Positions 19,344 through 27,327 of a stretch of 64,000 nucleotides of DNA are shown here, piece after piece. Location: positions 1-64,000 of the forward strand of contig UQYV01000014.1 of assembly GCA_900545245.1 (NCBI GenBank). The letters are read 5' to 3'. The first letter of the stretch is position 1. Each line of letters starts with the position of its first letter. A program made the position numbers and the translations under genes. Source of the DNA: an uncultured Bacteroidales bacterium. Its GTDB lineage: Bacteria > Bacteroidota > Bacteroidia > Bacteroidales > UBA932. The notes beneath the pieces are model-generated. The model did not search any database and had not been told where the DNA came from. It saw nothing but the letters and a program-made list of their open reading frames with translations.

Positions 19344-21212
19344 ATGGCAAACGGAAAAATAGGTGTAACAACGGAAAACATATTTCCGGTAATCAAGAAG
19401 TTCCTTTATTCGGATCATGAGATATTCCTTCGTGAATTGGTGGCCAATGCTGTCGATGCGACTCAGAAGATGAAGGCGCTCGCGGCTTCCGGTGAGTACA
19501 AGGCTGAACTCGGAGAACTGAAGGTGCGGGTCGAACTGGACGAGGCCGCGAAGACGCTTAAGGTTGTGGACAATGGCATAGGTATGACTTCCGAGGAGGT
19601 TGACAAGTACATCAACCAGATTGCATTCTCTTCAGCAGGCGAGTTTCTTGAGAAATACAAGGATCAGATAGGCAATATTATAGGTCATTTCGGACTCGGT
19701 TTCTACTCGGCATTTATGGTGGCCGACAAGGTGACGATTGAGACGCTGAGTTGGAAGGAGGGAGCGAAGGCCGTGAAGTGGACTTGCGACGGCTCCCCTG
19801 AGTACACGATGGAGGATTGCGACAAGACTGAGCGCGGAACAGTGATAACGCTCTACATATCGGAAGATGAGGCGGAGTTCGCCACTCGCGGCAGGATTCA
19901 GTCGCTGCTCGACAAATACTGCAAGTTTATGCCCGTTCCGGTGATTTTCGGAAAGAAGCAGGAATGGAAGGACGGCAAGTATGTCGACACTGACGAGGAT
20001 AATGTTGTCAATACGGTGGAGCCGCTCTGGACGCGCAAGCCTTCCGAACTGACTGACGAAGACTACAATAAGTTCTATCATGCCCTCTATCCGATGGCTG
20101 AGGACCCGCTGTTCCACATTCACTTGAACGTTGATTTCCCGTTCAACCTCACGGGTGTTCTTTATTTCCCTAAGATTAAGGATCAGATGGAGATTTCCCG
20201 TAACAAGATTCAACTCTACTGCAACCAGATGTTCGTGACGGACTCTGTCGAGGCTATTGTGCCTGACTTCCTTACGCTTCTGCATGGTGTGATTGACTCT
20301 CCGGATATTCCGCTGAATGTCTCAAGAAGCTATCTTCAGTCTGACGCCAATGTGAAGAAGATCTCCGGCTACATTACCAAGAAGGTTGCAGACCGTCTTG
20401 AGGAGATTTTCAAGAACGAGCGGCAGTCTTTTGAGGAAAAATGGGACAATGTCAAGTTGTTCATAGAGTATGGTATGATTTCGGACGAGAAGTTCTGCGA
20501 GAGGGCGCTTAAGTTCTGCCTCTTCAAGAACACGGACGGAAAGTATTTCAGCATAGACGACTACCGCAAGGCTGTGGAGGCCGAGCAGACCGACAAGGAC
20601 AAGAAACTTGTCATTCTATATGCTACGGATCCGCAGTCGCAGTATTCCTACATCGAGGCCGCGAAGAACAAGGGCTACGACGTGCTGCTGCTTGACTGCC
20701 ATCTTGACTCCTATTTTGTGAATATGCTGGAGGCTAAGCTTGAGAACGTGAAGTTCGCACGCGTGGACTCGGATAGCGTCGACAGGCTCATTGTCAAGGA
20801 AGATGTGAAGAAGCCGGAACTTTCAGAGGATGAGAAGAAGGCTCTGGACGAGATTTTCAAAGCCGGACTTCCAACGGAAATCGAATGGAACATCGAAGCC
20901 GACAACCTCGGAAAGGATGCGGCTCCTGTTCTCATCACGCAGTCTGAGTTTATGAGGCGTTATCGCGAGATGTCGAAACTTGGAGGCGGGCTGAACTTCT
21001 ACGGCTCTATGCCTGAGTCCTACAGCCTTACTGTCAATCTGGAGAACCCTCTTGTTGAGGAACTTCGTGGTGCCGATGCGTCAACAGACGAAGCAAAGGC
21101 AGCCCGCGACGAGAAGGCGCGTCAGATTACGGACTTGGCGCTTCTTGCCAACGGATTGCTTAAGGGAAAGGGACTTGCAGACTTCATATCAAGGAGTTAT
21201 AAGTTGCTTTAG
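19344..21212 (+). CDS. htpG: Hsp90-family chaperone HtpG
   Basis: A 622-residue ATP-dependent chaperone. N-terminal GHKL ATP-binding motifs are 'FLRELVANAVDATQKMKAL', 'KVVDNGIGMTSEEVDKY' and 'GHFGLGFYSAFMVADKV'. The middle domain includes 'RNKIQLYCNQMFVTD' and 'LNVSRSYLQ'. The C-terminal dimerisation region ends 'DFISRSYKLL'. Residues and length fit bacterial HtpG. The ATG at 19344 starts 'MANGKIGVTTENIFP'; an in-frame GTG at 19320 is less likely. The upstream region carries the TGACAAA elements shared with groES. greA begins 8 bp downstream. Confidence 0.96.
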   Translation: MANGKIGVTTENIFPVIKKFLYSDHEIFLRELVANAVDATQKMKALAASGEYKAELGELKVRVELDEAAKTLKVVDNGIGMTSEEVDKYINQIAFSSAGEFLEKYKDQIGNIIGHFGLGFYSAFMVADKVTIETLSWKEGAKAVKWTCDGSPEYTMEDCDKTERGTVITLYISEDEAEFATRGRIQSLLDKYCKFMPVPVIFGKKQEWKDGKYVDTDEDNVVNTVEPLWTRKPSELTDEDYNKFYHALYPMAEDPLFHIHLNVDFPFNLTGVLYFPKIKDQMEISRNKIQLYCNQMFVTDSVEAIVPDFLTLLHGVIDSPDIPLNVSRSYLQSDANVKKISGYITKKVADRLEEIFKNERQSFEEKWDNVKLFIEYGMISDEKFCERALKFCLFKNTDGKYFSIDDYRKAVEAEQTDKDKKLVILYATDPQSQYSYIEAAKNKGYDVLLLDCHLDSYFVNMLEAKLENVKFARVDSDSVDRLIVKEDVKKPELSEDEKKALDEIFKAGLPTEIEWNIEADNLGKDAAPVLITQSEFMRRYREMSKLGGGLNFYGSMPESYSLTVNLENPLVEELRGADASTDEAKAARDEKARQITDLALLANGLLKGKGLADFISRSYKLL

Positions 21213-21219
21213 CCTTGTC

Positions 21220-21690
21220 ATGGAATATTTGTCCAGAGAACGTTACGACCAGATTGCCTCGGAACTCGACAGACTTATAAATGTCGAGTATCCGAGGATT
21301 AAGGATGATCTGGCGGAGGCACGCGCCCAGGGCGACTTGAGCGAGAACGCTGGCTACCGTGCAGCGAGACGGGCTCAGGGGAAGGCTATAAGCCGTATAA
21401 AGTTTCTACAGAAAATACTGCAATATTCTCGCGTCATCGACACGTCTGCGTTGCCGAAGGACAGGGTTTCTTTGCTGAGCAGAGTTGAGTTCACGAACCT
21501 TTCTTCGAATGTCAGGATGACCTACACCATCGTGAGCCCTCATGAGATGGACATCGATCATGGTAAGATTTCCTGCAAGTCACCGATAGGAATGGCCCTA
21601 ATGGGGAAGAAGACCGATGAGGTGGTTGAGGTTCAAGCTCCGTCCGGCACTTTCCGGCTGCGCATCGATAACATTATTGTCGAGAAGTGA
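21220..21690 (+). CDS. GreA-family transcription elongation factor
   Basis: A 156-residue protein. The N-terminal coiled coil holds the acidic tip 'AEARAQGDLSENAGYRAARR' (Asp39 and Glu42 correspond to the catalytic pair of GreA), and a C-terminal FKBP-like domain ends 'SGTFRLRIDNIIVEK'. It rescues backtracked RNA polymerase by stimulating transcript cleavage. The start at 21220 gives the expected GreA length, 8 bp after htpG. The last 51 bp of coding sequence are duplicated at 30788, marking this gene as the integration site of the adjacent island. GreA and GreB cannot be separated with certainty; GreA is favoured. Confidence 0.88.
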   Translation: MEYLSRERYDQIASELDRLINVEYPRIKDDLAEARAQGDLSENAGYRAARRAQGKAISRIKFLQKILQYSRVIDTSALPKDRVSLLSRVEFTNLSSNVRMTYTIVSPHEMDIDHGKISCKSPIGMALMGKKTDEVVEVQAPSGTFRLRIDNIIVEK

Positions 21691-21698
21691 GCTCTGGG
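21640..21698 (+). repeat. Left direct repeat (att-like) of the island
   Basis: 59 bp covering the last codons of greA and 8 bp beyond its stop. It is identical to 30788-30846 except for one C/T difference. This arrangement is the usual mark of site-specific integration into a gene's 3' end. Confidence 0.85.
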
Positions 21699-21781
21699 AG
21701 GGGCTATCCTTTCTTTCCTTCCTTACCATCGCCGCAAGGGCTCAAAAGAGGTGTTTCGCACTTGCGAAACTAACTTGTCAG

Positions 21782-22131
21782 TCATTTCGGTTCTACTTGT
21801 TTATCAGAACTGTTAACAGGGAGCTGTTTCGGATCGTCCGGCTTCATATTCACGGTTAGAGCCATAATGACACAAAGGATGATGAAGAGCAGCAATGTTC
21901 CGGCCAAGAAAGCAAATGTCTCCAACTGGAGAAGCACATAGACAACTCACATTTGCCGATGCGACACAATTTTGCATATAGTACAAAATTTCCCTTAATC
22001 GTGAGATCTGCTGTGTAAACGGATACATCATAAATCGACCGATGAAGTTCACGGGATACTGAGTTCACAACATACTTGAGACTGTCAGGGTACAAAGAGG
22101 CCTTAATAGCCTCCGCGTTTTTAGCGACTAT
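21782..22131 (-). pseudogene. creD-like inner membrane protein remnant with internal deletion
   Basis: Read on the reverse strand, 'KASLYPDSLKYVVNS' and 'RSIYDVSVYTADLTIKGNF' (22131 to about 21980) match the periplasmic start region of CreD. 'YVLLQLETFAFLAGTLLLF' plus 'IILCVIMALT' (about 21950-21782) match its last membrane helix. Several hundred codons between them are missing and the two parts are in different frames, so the gene is dead. CreD is a multi-pass membrane protein of unclear function. The fragment lies just inside the left island boundary. Confidence 0.65.
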
Positions 22132-22357
22132 TTAATGCTCATTTGCTCAATAGGTAAACAGAGGGTGAACAAAAAGTCTTTTTTGTAAGGACTGTTGATT
22201 ACCTGGTTCGAGTACTTCTTGAACTCCATCTGATCCATCTCCAGAATAACCCCTTTGCTAAAAGTTATGACACGATGGTCGGAATTCTTGTTGCCATTTT
22301 CGCTGCAGTCCCGTTTCCGATTTTGATGCAGCCGATATAAGCTTATAGGCACAGTTC
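22132..22357. other. Region without a recognisable gene; contains truncated family 1 repeat
   Basis: 22161-22180 is an exact 20-bp match to the first hairpin arm and loop of the family 1 repeat at 2098, without its second arm. The rest has a reverse-strand open frame with no recognisable family and is probably decayed sequence. Confidence 0.4.
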
Positions 22358-22960
22358 TTATTTCATTGGCCCGGGCTGAATTCCTTTGATCCAGTCCTTT
22401 GCGTATTCGTAATCCTCGGCGAACCAATCGTAGCTGAACTTGAATTCCTTGTGGCATTTAGGCCCTACGGCGATGTTGAGCGTTATATAATAAGCTTTTG
22501 CCTTTAAGGTATATTCGAGTCCGGTGTTGAGCATAAGATCTGTAATCATCGGCTTTGCGGACTGCTTGACGATTTCTGTAATCACATTTTCCTTCTTCTC
22601 GTCAAGACTGCTGCTGCTCATAATGGCATTCATCGCGGTCCGCAGACTATACATATTCTGGATGATGAATTTCAAAAGAGCAATGATCCGCATCTTCCCT
22701 TCTACATATATGTAATGGGATTCCAAATATATGACACCGCAGCCAAAGCAGACCCTCATGCCTAGCAGGTGTTCGATGATAATTTGATGCCCGCTCAAGT
22801 TGACGGAAATAGGTCCTTTGTTCCCGGGGATAATAGCTTTGTAGATATCAGCCAACCAAAATTGTTTTTCCTCGCAATCAATCTTCAACTTGGCATTATA
22901 GTCGATTGCCTCGTCATAGAATTTCTTATAGAGGATTTCAAGCGCTCGTTTCTTATTCAT
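22358..22960 (-). CDS. Unknown protein, third gene of the MoxR-VWA operon
   Basis: A 200-residue protein with no signal peptide and no domain I recognise. It has a short Cys/Gly patch 'RVCFGCGVIYLES' around residues 69-81 and a hydrophobic helix region 'IIALLKFIIQNMYS' (about 91-104). The C-terminal part is rich in aromatic residues ('FKFSYDWFAEDYEYAKDW'). It starts 7 bp after the stop of the VWA gene on the same strand, so it is co-transcribed with the ATPase and VWA genes. It is a candidate effector or adaptor of a MoxR-VWA system, by position only. Confidence 0.7.
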   Translation of the reverse strand: MNKKRALEILYKKFYDEAIDYNAKLKIDCEEKQFWLADIYKAIIPGNKGPISVNLSGHQIIIEHLLGMRVCFGCGVIYLESHYIYVEGKMRIIALLKFIIQNMYSLRTAMNAIMSSSSLDEKKENVITEIVKQSAKPMITDLMLNTGLEYTLKAKAYYITLNIAVGPKCHKEFKFSYDWFAEDYEYAKDWIKGIQPGPMK

Positions 22961-22967
22961 ACCAGTA

Positions 22968-24110
22968 TCAATTTATGTCCATAATGCATACTCGTCCCGA
23001 TTTCTCCATCCAGGAGTGATGCTTGTCAAAGCATTGCCGGTCCTCGCAAACCCATAGAAGTTTTGTCCGAAATCCTTCAGGGAGCTGCGGCTCTGGAGCA
23101 TACCCGTCAGTCAGAATCACCATCCCTTCATAACCATTTTCGTGAGCATATTGAATAGGCTCCTCAAAACTTGTCCCACCGCGACCTATAGCCGTCACGT
23201 TCTGTAGTTTCTTCCTGACGCTTTGTACTACACGCACGCCACAGTCGAACTGGATGGCATCCACAGTCTCGAACCCATATCTGAATGCACTATTGATAAC
23301 GCAATAGAAGTATTTAAGTGTTTCTGTCGATATGGAGCCACTGACATCTACGGCAATCAAAACCGAAGTGTCGAATTTTCTGATAGACCCCATATTCTCA
23401 AAGCCTGTCCTGCGGTTGGGACGCATTCGTGTTAGTTTGCGCTTCGAGGACAATATGCTGGCCCTAAACCCGCTGAATACATCTTTCCAATTGATTTTAC
23501 CATTCGTGGATGCAATCAGTTTCTCGGCAAAGGCTCCTGCAAGAGATCCCCACTCCTTGATGTTGTTAATTTGGTTGTTGATGAGAGCCAGCATCATTGC
23601 ATCTTCTTCCCATAATTCCACTACATCAGAATTCTTATCGGCTAGGGTCTTGGCTTTTTCCGTTGCGTCTCCGTCACCGGAGCAAGGGTCTATGCCCGTC
23701 AGAGGCCTTGAAAGCGACTCCTGAACCTTTACACAATACCATTCGTAAGTCCGCCCACATTCCAGATTGAGATTCTCCGGACGTTCGATATATACTTTCG
23801 CTTTACGATAGTTGTCACCAATCGTCAGATTACTCCCAACGGCTATCGCTTTATCCTCGCATCCGTCAGGCTTTCGCTCATATGGATGCTTGAGAAGGAT
23901 GCGTATAGCCTCTATCATTATCGTTGCCTCCAGTTTCTCATCATTAAGCAGGCTGCAAAGTTCTGGATTGTATTCTATTTTGCGCCGGCCGATTCTCATC
24001 GGACAGGTGATATCCGAGTTCTCCACGATGTCGTGGGTGCAGACTGCACAGAAGAGCGCCGGCTCTTGTAGGAACCAGCGTTCGATTATCGCAGTTATAC
24101 GGTCATTCAT
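22968..24110 (-). CDS. VWA-like / DUF2201-type metallopeptidase-related protein
   Basis: A 380-residue protein with the two-part layout of the DUF2201 family. The N-terminal metallopeptidase-like part contains 'IMIEAIRILLKHPYERKPDG' (about 59-78). The C-terminal VWA-like domain has MIDAS-type elements 'LIAVDVSGSISTETL' (DxSxS), 'GRGGTSFEEP' and 'VILTDGYAPEP'. Such proteins partner with MoxR-type AAA+ ATPases. The usual HExxH zinc motif is not intact here (IEAIR), so peptidase activity is doubtful. I place the start at the ATG at 24110, which overlaps the ATPase stop as ATGA and indicates translational coupling. Confidence 0.82.
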   Translation of the reverse strand: MNDRITAIIERWFLQEPALFCAVCTHDIVENSDITCPMRIGRRKIEYNPELCSLLNDEKLEATIMIEAIRILLKHPYERKPDGCEDKAIAVGSNLTIGDNYRKAKVYIERPENLNLECGRTYEWYCVKVQESLSRPLTGIDPCSGDGDATEKAKTLADKNSDVVELWEEDAMMLALINNQINNIKEWGSLAGAFAEKLIASTNGKINWKDVFSGFRASILSSKRKLTRMRPNRRTGFENMGSIRKFDTSVLIAVDVSGSISTETLKYFYCVINSAFRYGFETVDAIQFDCGVRVVQSVRKKLQNVTAIGRGGTSFEEPIQYAHENGYEGMVILTDGYAPEPQLPEGFRTKLLWVCEDRQCFDKHHSWMEKSGRVCIMDIN

Positions 24111-25186
24111 TGTATGCCTCTTACGTAAACGATCATCGACATTGTGAGAACGCGGCATTTCCTTGCGATGATTGATACCGCCTTCGGATAGGTCTGGCTA
24201 ACATACAAGTTGGCGAAATGTGCAGCCGCTTCCTTTTTCTCTTTTGTAAGGAACGAGAAGTATGCATCCAGATTGTTGCAAATCGTTTTCTCGTCGGATG
24301 CGGAAACCTTCTCGACTTCCAAATAACGATAAATGGCATCATTGATTGCCGATATGTCGTGAAGCGGATATCCGGCAAGTGTCTGGAGATGGTAATCAAG
24401 ATGCATAAGCACCTCTTTCCCGGACAAAAGCCTTGCGGAGGACAGACTGGTCAAGAACGCTGATGCGGCCTTTACGCCAACAATACTTGAGATTGCTTTT
24501 TGAAATATTGGTCCCAGTTCATCCCGACCACTGATGATGTCGGAAACCCTCTTCCATCCGCGCCGGTCAGGATTCTTCATCAGGCCGGTATCGGCACCCT
24601 CCTTTGCATCCGGGTCACGGTCAAGCCAGATTGCGTTTTCTTCGATAAATGATAGTAGCCTCGGATCACATTTACAGCGACGAGCCCACAGCAGCCATTC
24701 CTGCACCGAGGGTCTGAAGTTGATGATGTTGAATCGGGATACCAGAGCCGGGTCCAGGTCGGTAAGTTGATACTGGTTTCCCTCATTTACTGCGCTGATG
24801 ATGCGGCTGCCTTCGGGTAGCCTGCGGCCTGCGAGTTTTCTGTTCAGAGCCAGATCCATTATGGTTTGCAGCACTTCTGGACATGCGCGATTGAGTTCGT
24901 CCAGAAAGAGAACTATTGGTTTTCCGTCCAACGGGAACCAGTACGGGGGCATAAAGTCGGTCTTGCCTGTAACTTCGTTCTTGGTAGGGATTCCGATAAG
25001 GTCTCCGGGATCGCTCATCTGCCCAAGGAAAAGTGCGATGACCGGCATTCCTTTGGCCGAAAAGTATTCGGTGAGGATTTCCGATTTTCCGATTCCGTGA
25101 TTACCCACGAGCATAATATTCTGCTCGTCCGACATAATGTCCAGGAGTTTAACCAGCTCCGTGACGTTAGCGTTTACATTTGCCAT
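24107..25186 (-). CDS. MoxR-type AAA+ ATPase
   Basis: A 359-residue single-domain AAA+ ATPase. Walker A is 'MLVGNHGIGKSEIL' (about 25-38), Walker B 'IVLFLDELNRACPEVL', sensor 1 'IISAVNEGNQYQL', and the arginine-finger region 'LDPALVSRFNIINF'. The C-terminal helical lid extends to the end. MoxR proteins use ATP to remodel partner complexes, usually with a VWA protein, which here follows with an ATGA overlap. It is first in the leftward operon behind a -7 box at 25284-25277 and next to the WYL-type operator. A defence or stress role is inferred from context. Confidence 0.88.
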   Translation of the reverse strand: MANVNANVTELVKLLDIMSDEQNIMLVGNHGIGKSEILTEYFSAKGMPVIALFLGQMSDPGDLIGIPTKNEVTGKTDFMPPYWFPLDGKPIVLFLDELNRACPEVLQTIMDLALNRKLAGRRLPEGSRIISAVNEGNQYQLTDLDPALVSRFNIINFRPSVQEWLLWARRCKCDPRLLSFIEENAIWLDRDPDAKEGADTGLMKNPDRRGWKRVSDIISGRDELGPIFQKAISSIVGVKAASAFLTSLSSARLLSGKEVLMHLDYHLQTLAGYPLHDISAINDAIYRYLEVEKVSASDEKTICNNLDAYFSFLTKEKKEAAAHFANLYVSQTYPKAVSIIARKCRVLTMSMIVYVRGIQ

Positions 25187-25276
25187 TAGTGGTTTCTTCT
25201 ATTTGTTTAACTTTCTGTTCAATTTCGTATCTGAAAAATAGTTTCTCCACAGCATCATTGTTTTCATTTGTTTTTA

Positions 25277-25284
25277 CAAACATA
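25277..25284 (-). promoter_or_regulatory. -7 promoter box of the MoxR-VWA operon
   Basis: TATGTTTG on the reverse strand fits TAnnTTTG, about 90 bp before the MoxR ATG. The palindrome-like operator at 25296 lies 11 bp upstream of it. Confidence 0.6.
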
Positions 25285-25294
25285 CGAACAGCCC

Positions 25295-25334
25295 CTGCCA
25301 ATCTATGACAAAGTCGCAAATATTATCAAATTTG
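25295..25334 (+). promoter_or_regulatory. Shared WYL-type operator, copy 1
   Basis: Contains TGCCAATCTATGACA and AAATATT, followed by TTTG. It closely resembles 26378-26418 directly upstream of the WYL gene. It lies between the divergent MoxR operon and the 25396 gene, so one regulator could control both. Confidence 0.6.
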
Positions 25335-25377
25335 CCTGAAAATCTTCTCTCTGCCACGCTTTGGCGTAGTGGGCCGT

Positions 25378-25385
25378 TATGTTTG
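25378..25385 (+). promoter_or_regulatory. Candidate -7 promoter box of the divergent unknown gene
   Basis: TATGTTTG fits the consensus and lies 10 bp before the ATG at 25396. This rules out the in-frame GTG at 25369 as the start. Confidence 0.45.
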
Positions 25386-25395
25386 CGGAAAATTG

Positions 25396-26346
25396 ATGAA
25401 TATGAAAACAAATGAAATTTTGAATCGCCTCAGTAATCTTTATCACCAATACGATATTGTCGAGGATAAAGACCTGAAGTCAATCTCAAATGCCCTAATG
25501 CGGGATATGCCGAAATATGTTTTGAATGACGTGAGGTATAATTGGCTAAAACGTGGTTTGAACTATACCTTGTGCGCGAAAGCGAGAGGTTTTCTGAAAC
25601 ACCGTGAAAAAGTCGTTCGCTTCAATGAACCAATTTCTGTTCTGTTGGATTATTATAATAACAAGAGAAGCAGGAAAGTGGTTTATGCTCGGATGCAATT
25701 GAAAAGAAGATTCGAGTATATGGATGGCTCTGAGCAAAAACAGATTATTCTATCTTTTCTTAACGGGTCAAAATGGGATGTATTCTGGGGTATGTCAAAA
25801 GCTTTATTTAGATGGGACAATAGTTTTATTGAACCGATAAAACGGTATTGGGAAGTTGATGACGATGGAAAAAGAGCTGAGTTTTCCCATTATACTGTTC
25901 CACTGATAATGAAATATTTTCCAAAACATTACATTCTCAAATACTCACATAGAATCAGCGACTATATGTGCTTTTATGCACAATTATGTATAGTGCTTGG
26001 CAATGAAGACGACTTTGAGCTCAATTGGGATTCATTGCTGCCGGGAGAAGATGTTTATGTCAAAGTAAATCTGGGAATTCCCGTGGATATTGACGAAGTC
26101 GAAAAATCTATGTGGAAATATATCAAGGAAATAGTCTCCACAAATTGCAGCGAAGAATATACTGAACCAATATTGTTGGATTATCGTTTAGGGAAATACA
26201 TTTGGTCAATGGGAAAATTGGGAATGCACGATGCTCTTTTCCGATTATACGAATTCTTGATTAAGGCCAAAACTCACATAGAAGCATATAATCTAAACGG
26301 ACTTTGCAATGTAATAAAAACTGAATTGGAGAAAACCCAACAATAA
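25396..26346 (+). CDS. Unknown helical protein of the island
   Basis: A 316-residue AT-rich gene product with no recognisable family, signal peptide or membrane span. It is rich in Lys, Tyr, Trp and Leu with a regular helical look, as in HEAT-like or other solenoid proteins. Examples are 'SNALMRDMPKYVLNDVRYNW' near the start and 'DYRLGKYIWSMGKLGMHDAL' near the end. It is transcribed divergently from the MoxR-VWA operon and precedes the WYL gene by 76 bp. Base composition is lower in G+C than the surrounding chromosome, which fits acquisition by transfer. It may be part of the same system. The start could also be the ATG at 25402. Confidence 0.65.
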   Translation: MNMKTNEILNRLSNLYHQYDIVEDKDLKSISNALMRDMPKYVLNDVRYNWLKRGLNYTLCAKARGFLKHREKVVRFNEPISVLLDYYNNKRSRKVVYARMQLKRRFEYMDGSEQKQIILSFLNGSKWDVFWGMSKALFRWDNSFIEPIKRYWEVDDDGKRAEFSHYTVPLIMKYFPKHYILKYSHRISDYMCFYAQLCIVLGNEDDFELNWDSLLPGEDVYVKVNLGIPVDIDEVEKSMWKYIKEIVSTNCSEEYTEPILLDYRLGKYIWSMGKLGMHDALFRLYEFLIKAKTHIEAYNLNGLCNVIKTELEKTQQ

Positions 26347-26377
26347 TGATGTCCATCACAGAAGGTATCTGACATTT

Positions 26378-26418
26378 CTGCCAATCAATGGCAAAGTCAA
26401 AATATTTTCATAGTTTTG
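26378..26418 (+). promoter_or_regulatory. Shared WYL-type operator and promoter, copy 2
   Basis: Holds the perfect inverted repeat TGCCA-5 nt-TGGCA at 26379-26393, then AAATATT, and the -7 box TAGTTTTG at 26411-26418. The ATG of the WYL gene is only 5 bases after the box, so the transcript may be leaderless. The WYL protein is the likely ligand. Confidence 0.65.
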
Positions 26419-26422
26419 TGCT

Positions 26423-27316
26423 ATGGCAAGAATTTTTTCACGTTACATCTGGCTCATCAATGCTATTGAGTCACATCCGAACATCACCTTGGAGGAGCTG
26501 AACCGCAAGTGGATCAATTCCTGTGTGAATGATACTCATGAACCGCTTTCGGAAAGGACATTCCACCGGCATCGCGTCGAGATTTGGAATGAATTCGGCA
26601 TTAACATAGCGTGCCAGAAACCGACCAATTCCTATTATCTGGGCGAACCGGACGAGTCCAAACTCACAGAAGTAAAACGCTGGCTCCTTAAGACGATATC
26701 CGAGGAGAATGTAGTGATGGAAGGGGAGTCCCTCGGTGACAGACTCCAATTGGAGGAGATTCCGGAAGGAGGGGTGCACCTTCAGACTATCATTTCGGCG
26801 ATGAAGGAAAAGAAGGAACTTGAGATGACCTACAAGTCCTACTGGTCAGAGCAGTACACCACGTCCTTAGAGCCATTCTTCCTGAAGGCATTTGAGAGAC
26901 GCTGGTATATCATCGGTATTTCCGGACGGCACTTGGGAGAGCTGCGCACCTATGCTTTGGACAGAATTGTGGACCTGAAGATTACCGGCAAGGATTTCAT
27001 TTATCCGAAGGATTATGATGCCAAGGCATTCTACACTAATTTCTTCGGGATATTTCACACCGGCGGTAAGCCTGAAAAGGTCGTATTGAAAGCTTCTGAG
27101 AACCAGCAGAACTTCCTTCGCTCCTTGCCTCTGCATCACTCGCAGCGAGAAATTGAGTCCGGAGAGGACTATGCCGTGTTTGAGTATTATATCGTCCCCA
27201 CCTACGACTTCGAGCAGGAACTTCTCTCTTGCGCGAATACAATAGAGGTCCTGAAACCTCAATGGTTGAGGGAGGAGATGAAGAATAAGATAAAGATGAT
27301 GCTGGAAAAATATTGA
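26423..27316 (+). CDS. WYL-domain transcriptional regulator
   Basis: A 297-residue protein. The N-terminal winged-HTH part includes 'LEELNRKWINSCVNDTHEPL' and 'SERTFHRHRVEIWNEFGINI'. A WYL domain (about 125-210) has 'EMTYKSYWSEQYTTSLEPFF' and 'FERRWYIIGISGRHLGELRT'. The C-terminal WCX-type extension ends at 'PQWLREEMKNKIKMML'. WYL regulators bind DNA and sense ligands, often nucleic-acid species, and commonly control defence loci. It carries a perfect palindrome in its own promoter that recurs upstream of the MoxR operon. The ATG begins 5 bases after the -7 box. Confidence 0.85.
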   Translation: MARIFSRYIWLINAIESHPNITLEELNRKWINSCVNDTHEPLSERTFHRHRVEIWNEFGINIACQKPTNSYYLGEPDESKLTEVKRWLLKTISEENVVMEGESLGDRLQLEEIPEGGVHLQTIISAMKEKKELEMTYKSYWSEQYTTSLEPFFLKAFERRWYIIGISGRHLGELRTYALDRIVDLKITGKDFIYPKDYDAKAFYTNFFGIFHTGGKPEKVVLKASENQQNFLRSLPLHHSQREIESGEDYAVFEYYIVPTYDFEQELLSCANTIEVLKPQWLREEMKNKIKMMLEKY

Positions 27317-27327
27317 AATTTAATATT

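Noticed and set aside
22128..22457. 109-codon reverse frame crossing the truncated family 1 repeat
   Set aside because: It overlaps the confident 22358-22960 gene in another frame and has no recognisable motif.
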